Source: Leptolyngbya sp. CCY15150
GTDB lineage: Bacteria > Cyanobacteriota > Cyanobacteriia > RECH01
Direction of reading: 5' to 3'
DNA length: 58,712 bases
NCBI RefSeq assembly: GCF_016888135.1
Contig: NZ_JACSWB010000146.1
Coordinates: 1-58,712 of the forward strand
Shown: piece by piece, positions 52,255 through 58,712 of the stretch
Position numbering within the stretch: position 1 is the stretch's first letter
Layout: every line of letters starts with the position of its first letter
The notes under the pieces: model-generated
The model's database searches: none
What the model was told of the DNA's origin: nothing
What the model saw: the letters and a program-made list of their open reading frames with translations, nothing else
Position numbers and translations under genes: made by a program

Positions 52255-53232
52255 ATGAATATCGTCCTGATTGTCAATCCTACCTCTGGCCCCGACAACA
52301 ATGCTCAGCTCTTGCCGAGTCTGATTGCCGCTTTAAAAAAGCAGGGCATTGACGCCGAGATCTGCATCACCAACCCCGAGGAAGACGGTCAGGGGCTGGC
52401 TGCCGCTGCGGCCAAGGCCGGGGCCGACTTGGTGATTGTTGCCGGGGGCGATGGCACGATTGAAGCCGTGGCGCGGGGGTTGGTGCATACTCAGACAGCC
52501 CTAGGCATCATCCCCCAAGGTACCCGCAACAACATTGCCGCCAGCCTCAACATTCCCACCGACCTCGATCAGGCGGTGCAGGTGTTGAAAGCGGGCGATC
52601 GCCGATTGTTTGATATGGGAAAAGCCAACCATCACTACTTTATGGAAGTGGTCGGCATCGGCCTAGAGGCGACCCTGTTTCCCCATGGAGACAGCGTTAA
52701 AGAGGGCATGAAAAGCAACCTCTGGACGGCGATCAAAAGCTTCTGCTTAGCGATCAAAACCTTCTTTCAATTCAAACACCACGGCCTTGTGTTGCGCTTT
52801 GACGGACGCAAGATCTATCTCCGTACCCTGCAGGTCAACGTTTGCAACAGCTCCCGCTACGGAGTGGAATTTTCCTTAGCACCCCACGCCCAAATGGATG
52901 ATGGCAAGCTGGATTTGATCTACATGGATAAACCGTCCAAGTGGGAGCATCTGCGTCAGTTCTTTGCCGCCATGCGCGGGAAACATTTGCCCCATGCTCG
53001 GCTCAGACTATACCAGACCACGGCCGTTGAGGTCAGCAGCTACCGTCCCCTCGATGTCCACGCCGACGGCGAGTGCATTGGCACCACCCCAGTCATGGTG
53101 GAAATCGTGCCCCAAGCGATCGCCATCTGCGTCCCGCCTCCCACGTTGCTAGAGGCTTTTGCCCCAGAGATTGTCCTAGAGACCACGTCAGAGTCCGCTG
53201 ATGCGGGACAAGCCACTCAGGCAAGCCCCTAG
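52255..53232 (+). CDS. YegS/diacylglycerol kinase family lipid kinase
   Basis: The 325-residue product has the DAGK catalytic motifs: MNIVLIVNPTSGPDNNAQLL, IVAGGDGTIEAVARGL (GGDGT at residues 64-68) and QGTRNNIAASL, and ends with a long low-similarity tail. It would phosphorylate a lipid such as diacylglycerol or undecaprenol. The ATG at 52255 is preferred to an upstream start because the kinase fold begins there. It overlaps the convergent PAP2 phosphatase gene by 45 bp. Confidence 0.9.
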   Translation: MNIVLIVNPTSGPDNNAQLLPSLIAALKKQGIDAEICITNPEEDGQGLAAAAAKAGADLVIVAGGDGTIEAVARGLVHTQTALGIIPQGTRNNIAASLNIPTDLDQAVQVLKAGDRRLFDMGKANHHYFMEVVGIGLEATLFPHGDSVKEGMKSNLWTAIKSFCLAIKTFFQFKHHGLVLRFDGRKIYLRTLQVNVCNSSRYGVEFSLAPHAQMDDGKLDLIYMDKPSKWEHLRQFFAAMRGKHLPHARLRLYQTTAVEVSSYRPLDVHADGECIGTTPVMVEIVPQAIAICVPPPTLLEAFAPEIVLETTSESADAGQATQASP

Positions 53233-53898
53233 CCAGATGCCCCCGGCCAGCCAGCCACTAAGCACATCCGTGGGCCAGTGAACCCCGAGATAGAGACGGC
53301 TGAGACCCACCCCCACGGTAACCGCTGCTGCCACTGGAATCGTGACCCCCAGGGACAGGCCGAAGTAGGCGCTGAGATTGGCTGCCAACAGACCATAGAA
53401 TGAAATGGCGCTCATGGAGTGTCCACTGGGGAAGCTGTAGTCCACCGGGCGCTTAGCAGATTCCCACAGATTGGGCCGCTGCCGCTGAAAGAACGATTTA
53501 AAGACGCCGTTGAGTAGCCACGAACCGCATAGCCCCAAGGTTAGGATCAGCGCTGCGGCCGCCTCACCGCGATAGATCAGCACCCCGCCGATCCCCACTA
53601 GCAGGGGAATCGTCACTTCTCCTTGGGCTAAATAGGTAACGACGGTGACCAGGCGATCGCGGGCCGGGCTGGCCAGCTCGTTTAGGGTCAATAGGCATAG
53701 TTCTTCTATGGGGCGTAGCTGATCGACCAGCCAAACGCGGCCCAAAACGGCCCCTAGGGTCAACATGGTGGCCCCGGCCAATAGTCCAGCCAGGCAGTAG
53801 GGCAAGAATGCAATCAACGCCTGGCCCAGCCAGTACATGCGAGGGCTGAGCCCGTCTATAGAGAGTTCCGCCAGTAGCGCGGAGGGAGTAACTAACAT
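53188..53898 (-). CDS. PAP2-superfamily membrane phosphatase
   Basis: The 236-residue product is hydrophobic with about six membrane segments. It has the three PAP2 active-site motifs: KSFFQRQRP, PSGHSM and SRLYLGVHWPTDVL. Such enzymes remove phosphate from lipid phosphates such as phosphatidate or undecaprenyl pyrophosphate. Its 3' end overlaps the convergent lipid kinase by 45 bp, placing opposing lipid kinase and phosphatase genes tail to tail. Confidence 0.9.
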   Translation of the reverse strand: MLVTPSALLAELSIDGLSPRMYWLGQALIAFLPYCLAGLLAGATMLTLGAVLGRVWLVDQLRPIEELCLLTLNELASPARDRLVTVVTYLAQGEVTIPLLVGIGGVLIYRGEAAAALILTLGLCGSWLLNGVFKSFFQRQRPNLWESAKRPVDYSFPSGHSMSAISFYGLLAANLSAYFGLSLGVTIPVAAAVTVGVGLSRLYLGVHWPTDVLSGWLAGGIWLGACLSGLSRISGL

Positions 53899-54342
53899 TC
53901 AGAAAATTGATATGTGGAACATGAACACTCAGGATAGTCGTAGTCAGTCATCGACCTAAGCTCAGGACCAAAAGCTCGGCTTAGACATCATAAAATCTCC
54001 CGAAGAAAGCAGCACGTGCAGGTGCCTGTCTTAACTCAGTTATAAAACGACTGCCCCCGCCTTGAATCACCCCCCAGGCAGGCATAGGTCTCTTTCGGTA
54101 CAAACTTGTCGCCTCTGTATACTTTTCTTGGGCAAGCGGCTCTGTAAATGGACATACCTGAATGGATTACCTATTGACTGTAGCGCCACCCGTGACCCAG
54201 CTTAATGACGTAGATCTGCTGGCCGGTTGAGCGATCGCCCCCTAATCTGATGACAACTACGCAACCGAAACCGCAATGGTAAGCAAGCTCCCTCTCGTCT
54301 ACCTGCTCGGTGCAACGACGATCGCGGCAATGATGTGCAAAC
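53899..54342. other. Gene-free stretch carrying one copy of a dispersed HIP1 repeat
   Basis: No credible gene is present. A copy of the repeat family described at 54187-54285 occupies the right half. The left half (53899-54186) shows no recognised feature. Confidence 0.4.
54187..54285. repeat. Dispersed repeat, type A copy 1
   Basis: The unit reads GTAGATCTGCTGG, then GGTTGAGCGATCGCCCCCTA, then TGACAACTACGCAACCGAAA and GCAATGG. Related copies occur at 55165-55253, 57952-58010 and 58366-58486. All are intergenic and all contain HIP1. Confidence 0.75.
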
Positions 54343-54540
54343 TCAAACGGTTGGTTGCACGGTGTTGTTGGGCTGCCGGCGCTGACGAGGTTGTTTTAAT
54401 GGACTGGAAATGATTTGTCTACCACTTGCAGCTTGCTTTCGTCGTAAATCATCGCAAATTGCCTGCAAATCGTAGTTGAAAGCTTTGGCATGTTCTTCTC
54501 GAATGGTATGAATTTCTTCAAGGATTTCATCGCTCCACAT
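54343..54540 (-). CDS. Putative antitoxin partner of the PIN protein (65 aa)
   Basis: The 65-residue product begins MWSDEILEEIHTIREEHAKA and contains FNYDLQAICDDLRRKQ, a short charged helical protein of the kind found next to PIN toxins in cyanobacteria. The ATG at 54540 lies 2 nt beyond the PIN stop, with GGGAG inside the PIN 3' end as ribosome binding site. A GTG two codons upstream would overlap the PIN gene. The toxin gene comes first, the reverse of the usual vapBC order. Confidence 0.65.
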   Translation of the reverse strand: MWSDEILEEIHTIREEHAKAFNYDLQAICDDLRRKQAASGRQIISSPLKQPRQRRQPNNTVQPTV

Positions 54541-54542
54541 AG

Positions 54543-55016
54543 TCACTCTCCCATCAGTTCGTAGGGCGTGCAGATCGTTGGTAGTTCATATCCAGCATCA
54601 AGGCTAATCTGGAGCAACTTTTTCTGAATTTGAGCATTCGCGATATGCCTACAGTTCCAGGTTAACAGATAGTCCAATCCATAAACGGTTGCTGCTGCAA
54701 TGTGAAGAGCATCATCTGAGGCTTTGGGTGGGAGATTGCTGTTACTCAAAAACTGCACGGCCAAATCTTGAACAGCTTGATTGATTTCGAGCAAGGGGAA
54801 GTCACGGAGGATTTTGAGGCGGCGACTGGCCATCTCGCCATCTCCTCGTGCTACCTCATCTAAAACCACTTGAGAAATATAGAGCATAAACTGAGAGCGA
54901 CGACCATCCCACCATTGCCGAGTCGTCTCCATGTTAGCCATCAAAATCAGGTTATTACTGGATCTAGCAGTCAGATAACCGATGATACTCGTCTCAACAT
55001 AGATGGTTTCGCTCAT
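54543..55016 (-). CDS. PIN-domain toxin (VapC-like)
   Basis: The 157-residue product has a PIN pattern: IYVETSIIGYLTAR with the first acid (Glu8), QVVLDEVARGD (Glu54), and KASDDALHIAAATVYGLDYL with Asp101/102. The following LLTWNCRHI is typical of PIN proteins. It would be a metal-dependent RNase toxin. The start MSETIYVETS at 55016 fits the family better than an upstream frame. It lies directly upstream of its presumed antitoxin. Confidence 0.8.
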   Translation of the reverse strand: MSETIYVETSIIGYLTARSSNNLILMANMETTRQWWDGRRSQFMLYISQVVLDEVARGDGEMASRRLKILRDFPLLEINQAVQDLAVQFLSNSNLPPKASDDALHIAAATVYGLDYLLTWNCRHIANAQIQKKLLQISLDAGYELPTICTPYELMGE

Positions 55017-55164
55017 GTGGGATTCAAAAATCGGGCGTTGCTGAATAGTAGTACAATCCTGCAAAATTTTGCATGGAATTTCAAGTCTTTCAGCTAGAGG
55101 CTTGTCTCCTGATTCAGCAATGCTGTTGGTCTTGGTTCACGATCAAAAACACCCGAGGGTCTGG

Positions 55165-55253
55165 ATATAGCGATCGCCCCCCAACGTCACCCCCACCAGT
55201 TGAAGTAGATCTGCTGGTCGGGTGAGCGATCGCCCCCCATCACAACCGACAAA
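55165..55253. repeat. Dispersed repeat, type A copy 2
   Basis: The unit contains CCACCAGTTGAAGTAGATCT, then GCTGGTCGGGTGAGCGATCG and an ACAACCGACAAACG tail. It is a diverged copy of the 54187 repeat, in the gap between the toxin gene and pyrC. Confidence 0.65.
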
Positions 55254-55315
55254 CGTTCGACAGTGGGTGTGCATGAACGTCGTTAGCGTATGTCTTGCGA
55301 AAGCCCTTGTAGTTT

Positions 55316-55321
55316 TATAAT
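55316..55321 (+). promoter_or_regulatory. pyrC: Candidate -10 element very close to the pyrC start
   Basis: TATAAT at 55316-55321 ends only 6 nt before the pyrC ATG at 55328, so a start site at the normal distance would fall at the ATG and make a leaderless mRNA. A possible -35 TTGCGA lies 15 nt upstream. No ribosome binding site is seen. Confidence 0.35.
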
Positions 55322-55327
55322 TGAAGC

Positions 55328-56356
55328 ATGCAAAAGCTCACGATCACCCGACCTGATGACTGGCATCTCCATCTACGCGACGGCGCGGCATTGAAAGCAG
55401 TTCTGCCGCATACGGTGCGTCAGTTTGCTCGCGCCATTATCATGCCAAATTTAAAGCCTCCCGTACGCTCGGTCGCTGATGCAGCAGCCTACCGCGATCG
55501 CATCCTTGCAGCCGTTCCAGAGGGGCAACAGTTTGAGCCCCTGATGACCCTTTACCTCACCGACAACACCAGCCCCGAAGACATCATCGCGGCGAAAGCC
55601 TCTCAGTTCGTCAAAGCAGTCAAGTACTATCCAGCCGGGGCAACGACCAATTCAGACCTAGGGGTGACGGACATTCGCAAGTGCGATCGCGTCTTTGAAG
55701 CGATGCAGCAGGTAGACCTGCCCTTACTCCTGCACGGCGAAGTGACCGATCACGGCGTAGATATGTTCGATCGCGAGAAGGTATTTATCGAGCGACATTT
55801 GATCCCGCTCAAGCAACGATTTCCCAACCTGCGCATCGTTTTTGAACACATTACCACCTCCGATGCGGTGCAGTATGTCTTATCTGCCAACAATATTGCT
55901 GCAACCATTACGCCCCAACATCTGTTATTCAACCGCAATAGCCTGTTTCAGGGTGGTATTTCCCCCCATTTTTATTGCCTGCCCATTTTAAAGCGAGAGG
56001 AGCATCGATCCGCTCTCTTGCAAGCAGCAACCTCCGGTAATCCTAAGTTTTTCCTGGGCACCGACAGCGCCCCCCATACTCGGGATAGTAAAGAAAGTTC
56101 CTGCGGCTGTGCAGGTTGTTATTCAGCTCTCCATGCAATGGAGTTGTATACAGAAGCATTTGAGAGTGTTGATGCCCTTGATAAACTTGAAGCGTTCGCT
56201 AGCTTTTATGGGCCAGATTTTTATCAACTTCCACGCAATACTGAACAGATTACGTTGACCAAAACGACTTGGCGTGTCCCCAATGAAGTGCCATTTACGG
56301 AATCTGCCCTTGTACCCTTGCGGGCAGGTCAAGATATGACGTGGCAACTGGCTTGA
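55328..56356 (+). CDS. pyrC: Dihydroorotase (class II)
   Basis: PyrC interconverts carbamoyl aspartate and dihydroorotate in pyrimidine synthesis. The 342-residue product begins [19 protein letters not shown] with the HxH zinc ligands, has the carboxylated Lys in [17 protein letters not shown], and further ligands in [18 protein letters not shown] and FLGTDSAPH. Length fits the E. coli-type enzyme. The gene stands alone among small toxin-antitoxin-like genes and repeats. Confidence 0.95.
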   Translation: MQKLTITRPDDWHLHLRDGAALKAVLPHTVRQFARAIIMPNLKPPVRSVADAAAYRDRILAAVPEGQQFEPLMTLYLTDNTSPEDIIAAKASQFVKAVKYYPAGATTNSDLGVTDIRKCDRVFEAMQQVDLPLLLHGEVTDHGVDMFDREKVFIERHLIPLKQRFPNLRIVFEHITTSDAVQYVLSANNIAATITPQHLLFNRNSLFQGGISPHFYCLPILKREEHRSALLQAATSGNPKFFLGTDSAPHTRDSKESSCGCAGCYSALHAMELYTEAFESVDALDKLEAFASFYGPDFYQLPRNTEQITLTKTTWRVPNEVPFTESALVPLRAGQDMTWQLA

Positions 56357-56477
56357 TCCCAGCAGCATCGCAAAACGAACTGTTTTAGCGCAGGCTAACG
56401 ATGACGTTATGCGGCGGCAAACAAGCTCGAACTCCCATGTGCTGTCACCATGAAACTGTCAGAGGAGCTATCGCCTT

Positions 56478-56512
56478 TGGGAATGTGCTGAAGTATTGTA
56501 GCGATCGCCCTC
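56478..56512. repeat. Dispersed repeat, type B copy 1
   Basis: TTGGGAATGTGCTGAAGTAT then TGTAGCGATCGCCCT. Copies of type B also lie at 57343-57390, 57916-57960 and 58510-58547; they are often joined to type A units. Confidence 0.6.
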
Positions 56513-56519
56513 ACTGCTT

Positions 56520-57098
56520 TTAGGCATCAATATCAATGTTTTCATAGAGATCCATGATTTGGATTTGAGCTTCAAATACAGGTAAAGATAATATAGTAGC
56601 TGGATCATCGTATTCTGATAGCAACCATTGATGGGCAGCCGTTTTAACGTAGTGTTCTACGTGGATCTTGTACTGATCAATCAGAAGATATTCACGGAAG
56701 CTTTCAACGGTACGGTAAGCAGAAAACTTCTCGCCGTGATCGTAATCTTGGGTTGATTTGGATAGCACTTCGGCAATGAAGCAGGGATTTGTCACGGTAT
56801 CGGTACGCCCAGGCTGAAGCTGTAAGGGTTTTTCGACTACCACGACATCTGGGTAGGTATAAAGATTGCTATCGGGAATCCACAGCCGTTGATCAGCTCC
56901 GAAGATCCGGTAGGGCTTGCCTCGTAATGCAGATTTGAGTAGGGCGGCGAGATTAATGGCTAATTCGTTGTGGTCAGGGGTGCCGCCGGTCATGAGTCGA
57001 ATTTCTCCGTTCACATATTCATGACGTCCTTCCGAAGCAACTTCAAGTTCTAGGTATTCGTCACGGGTGTACGTTCGTTGTTCAAGAGCCGGTGTCAT
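56520..57098 (-). CDS. Uma2 family endonuclease-like protein (DUF820)
   Basis: The 192-residue product matches the Uma2 family, abundant in cyanobacteria: YTRDEYLELEVASEGRHEYV with the first acidic residues, PDVVVVEKPLQ, and FIAEVLSKSTQDYDHGEKF (Asp/Glu and Lys of the PD-(D/E)XK nuclease fold), then YLLIDQYK. Function is unproven for most members. It stands alone between repeats. Confidence 0.88.
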   Translation of the reverse strand: MTPALEQRTYTRDEYLELEVASEGRHEYVNGEIRLMTGGTPDHNELAINLAALLKSALRGKPYRIFGADQRLWIPDSNLYTYPDVVVVEKPLQLQPGRTDTVTNPCFIAEVLSKSTQDYDHGEKFSAYRTVESFREYLLIDQYKIHVEHYVKTAAHQWLLSEYDDPATILSLPVFEAQIQIMDLYENIDIDA

Positions 57099-57503
57099 AG
57101 CATTGAATCTCTCGGGTGCTTAACAGTACTAGCGCTGACTAAGGCAAGGCGATCGCTTGCGGATAATGTGACAGCTTCTTCCTTTACGTCTTGCTGTAAC
57201 ATAGACACCTCTTAGAGTCGGATCGTTTTGGTTCTATTAGAAATAATTATAGCCTTGGCGATTAGGGTGATGGTGGAGTCTAAGAAAACCTGAGTGTGGG
57301 TTTGGCTAGAGCTGGATGTAGAGAGTGGTGAAGGTATGGGAGAGGCGATCGCTCCTGGGAATTTGCTGACGTGTTGGGGGCGATCGCTTCTAGGGATTTA
57401 CTGCCAGTATGGCACACAGACGCTTGGTGGGCGTAGATGTTGCTTTCTACACGCTATCGAGGGGTGGGGAAGAAGGGCGGTCAAGGGCTTGTGTAGCGAC
57501 TAG
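57099..57503. other. Gene-free stretch with dispersed repeat
   Basis: A type B repeat copy lies at 57343-57390, followed by a second HIP1-containing partial copy. A short open frame (57294-57503) mostly translates repeat sequence and is not called. Confidence 0.4.
57343..57390. repeat. Dispersed repeat, type B copy 2
   Basis: GGCGATCGCTCCTGGGAATT then TGCTGACGTGTTGGGGGCGA. Close match to the copy at 58510-58547. Confidence 0.6.
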
Positions 57504-57812
57504 CTAGACCTTTGCAACCCGACTGTTTAGCCACCGCTGAAGCGATGTTTGGCTTTCTCCTGATGGTTGACCAAGGATCAGGTTTTTGATGCTAATGTCT
57601 TCGTCAAGCTGATTCCAGTGGATTCCGTTGCCGCCAGCAATGAGGCGATAGTCATTACGTTCCTCGATTGCACCATGCAAGAGGCGAGGATACCATGCTA
57701 GCGGGACAGATATGGTACGTCCATCAGATAAATCTACAGAAAGGGTGTCATCTGTAATCGTAACGTGCTGAATTGTTGGCATCTCAGACAGTTCAATCGT
57801 TAAAGAAGTCAT
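57504..57812 (-). CDS. DUF2442 family protein
   Basis: The 102-residue product fits DUF2442: VDLSDGRTISVPLAWYPRLL and IHWNQLDEDISIKNLILG near the middle, with GQPSGESQTSLQRWL at the end. DUF2442 genes commonly follow DUF4160 genes in toxin-antitoxin-like pairs. Here the start (MTSLTIELSEM) overlaps the end of a DUF4160 remnant by 20 nt, the arrangement expected for an intact pair. Confidence 0.85.
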   Translation of the reverse strand: MTSLTIELSEMPTIQHVTITDDTLSVDLSDGRTISVPLAWYPRLLHGAIEERNDYRLIAGGNGIHWNQLDEDISIKNLILGQPSGESQTSLQRWLNSRVAKV

Positions 57813-57909
57813 TCCAGCCTACTAGCAATTGCTCTTGATGTTCTTCAACCAGGTTTTGAATGCGCTTGATTTCTGTGCGACTAAACTCTCTCGCTCTAGG
57901 AAAAAAGCA
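57793..57909 (-). pseudogene. C-terminal remnant of a DUF4160 gene
   Basis: In frame on the minus strand, the sequence reads PRAREFSRTEIKRIQNLVEE and then HQEQLLVGWNDFFND before the TGA, which is the C-terminal half of DUF4160. The N-terminal half (about 45 residues) is missing; the sequence upstream is a dispersed HIP1 repeat. The DUF2442 gene remains intact. Confidence 0.65.
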
Positions 57910-57915
57910 AGGTGC

Positions 57916-58010
57916 TGTAGCGATCGCTCTCGGGAATGTGTTGAAGTATTGTAGCGATCGCCCTACCTAACCTAACGACAACTACGCAACCGAAAAGGCA
58001 ATGACAAACA
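57916..58010. repeat. Dispersed repeat, joined type B and type A units
   Basis: GTAGCGATCGCTCTCGGGAA, TGTGTTGAAGTATT, then GTAGCGATCGCCCTACC and GACAACTACGCAACCGAAAA. It abuts the break in the DUF4160 remnant. Confidence 0.7.
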
Positions 58011-58043
58011 TGTAATCTGAGAGATTTTCATCCAAGAGTAGTT

Positions 58044-58268
58044 TCACAGCGACGCCACAAACAACTTTTTATCGCGATCGGCTGCAAAAGCAAGGCAAGC
58101 TTTAATATCTTCTGAGGTAAGTTCTGAGAAATCCTCCAGAATTTCTGCCTCAGTCATTCCACCTGCCAGATATTCTAAAATGTCGTAGACGGTAATCCGC
58201 ATTCCTCGAATACAGGGCTTGCCACTGCGTTTTCCAGGCTCAATCGTAATGATGTCTTGATAGTCCAT
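58044..58268 (-). CDS. DUF433 family protein (antitoxin-like)
   Basis: The 74-residue product matches DUF433: IITIEPGKRSGKPCIRGMRI, TVYDILEYLAGGMTEAEILE and LTSEDIKACLAFAADRD. DUF433 proteins are usually antitoxins paired with PIN-like (DUF5615) toxins, whose gene normally follows. No such toxin gene is seen downstream, so this copy seems solitary. Confidence 0.88.
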   Translation of the reverse strand: MDYQDIITIEPGKRSGKPCIRGMRITVYDILEYLAGGMTEAEILEDFSELTSEDIKACLAFAADRDKKLFVASL

Positions 58269-58365
58269 AATATGACAACGGATAGAAATCTTCGACTCGC
58301 ACCAATTATATCGTTAATAATCAGGAGGGTGTTGAAATCTACCGATGACCCAATTGATCTCCTGA

Positions 58366-58600
58366 GCGATCGCCCGCCCAATACCACTCCCACTACTCCC
58401 ACTAGTTGAAGTAGATGTGTTGCTTGGTTGAGCGATCGCCCTCCCCAAACTAATGACAACTACGCAAACAAAAAAGCAATGGCAAGTCTTGAGAAATGGG
58501 TGAGGTGTGGTAGCGATCGCTCCTGGGAATTTGCTGACGTGTTGAAGCAATTGCCCCATCCAAACTGACGATAACTACACCGAAAATGGATGGGACGCAA
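58366..58600. repeat. Dispersed repeat, type A copy then type B/A copy
   Basis: Type A: ACTAGTTGAAGTAGATGTGT, then GGTTGAGCGATCGCCCTCCC and TGACAACTACGCAAACAAAA. Type B: GTAGCGATCGCTCCTGGGAA at 58510, followed by CTGACGATAACTACACCGAA. No gene was called in this stretch. Confidence 0.7.
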
Positions 58601-58712
58601 GTACTCTCTCTTTCACCCAGCAATTCTCAGTATGAACATCTTGCATGAGCTTATTGAGAACAGTGTCAATAGATTGGTTGAAAAAGCTCATTCTTTCGTT
58701 CAGGATTCGACA
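58575..58712 (-). other. Possible partial gene at the window edge
   Basis: A minus-strand frame open from the window end encodes NERMSFFNQSIDTVLNKLM and QDVHTENCWVKERVLASHPF, stopping at TAG 58577-58575. It looks protein-like but its last codons lie in the repeat. A plus-strand start at 58632 (MNILHELIENSVNRLVEK) is an alternative. Neither can be assigned without the next sequence. Confidence 0.25.

Noticed and set aside
1-58712. CRISPR arrays, rRNA and tRNA genes
   Set aside because: No regularly spaced direct repeats of CRISPR type, no rRNA segments and no tRNA cloverleaf with a GTTCGAATC-like arm were noticed. A tRNAscan or CRISPR finder run would be decisive.
1-58712. HIP1 octamers as individual regulatory sites
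   Set aside because: GCGATCGC occurs in genes and intergenic DNA alike; it is a general feature of cyanobacterial genomes, not a specific operator here.

Overview
The window is chromosomal DNA of a cyanobacterium. HIP1 octamers (GCGATCGC) occur throughout, and the gene set is cyanobacterial: ndhH of the NDH-1 complex, ntcA, a PAM68-type photosystem II assembly factor next to rpsO, a sucrose-phosphate phosphatase, ClpS, and a DUF2949 protein. Most genes are GC-rich. The species cannot be fixed from sequence reading alone; the style resembles Leptolyngbya-like or related filamentous lineages.

Layout. 0-7.3 kb: recA with a possible LexA box, rsmH, a small gene with an in-frame amber codon, ndhH, a MidA/NDUFAF7-type methyltransferase and a transglutaminase-like protein. 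7.3-18.5 kb: metabolic and envelope genes (PhzF-like, ICMT-like methyltransferase, aldo/keto reductase, HEAT-repeat protein, LD-carboxypeptidase, glycosyltransferase, TPR lytic transglycosylase, CPBP protease, ClpS, alpha/beta hydrolase, DUF2949). 18.5-26.8 kb: a structured non-coding stretch that looks like IS200/IS605-type end remnants, then gltA, L,D-transpeptidase, amidohydrolase, two peroxiredoxins and a Nudix hydrolase, followed by a gene-poor stretch. 26.8-41.9 kb: thrC with a ubiquitin-like sulfur-carrier gene, spp-ruvA, rpsO-PAM68, the fabI-hisB-nei group, ntcA with an exact NtcA box, smc with an unusual insertion, a PRC-barrel protein and a glycosyltransferase. 42-47.6 kb: cobN and a divergent ATP-grasp protein.

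The accessory part starts after 47.6 kb. A compact four-gene cassette (47917-51767) is visibly AT-richer than its surroundings and lacks HIP1 except near its end. It encodes a helical protein of unknown family, a 476-residue QueC-like protein, an XRE-ImmA/IrrE-like protein whose HExxH motif has become HGYLH, and a PIN-domain protein. QueC-like proteins are known parts of the Qat and type IV CBASS defence systems. With a regulator/pseudo-protease and a predicted nuclease in one operon, this is the best candidate here for an undescribed defence or toxin system.

From 52 to 58.7 kb a lipid kinase and a PAP2 phosphatase overlap tail to tail. After them comes a patchwork of small toxin-antitoxin-like genes (PIN plus partner, Uma2, DUF4160 remnant/DUF2442, DUF433) around pyrC, separated by a HIP1-containing dispersed repeat family. 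No tRNA, rRNA, CRISPR array or intact transposase gene was recognised.
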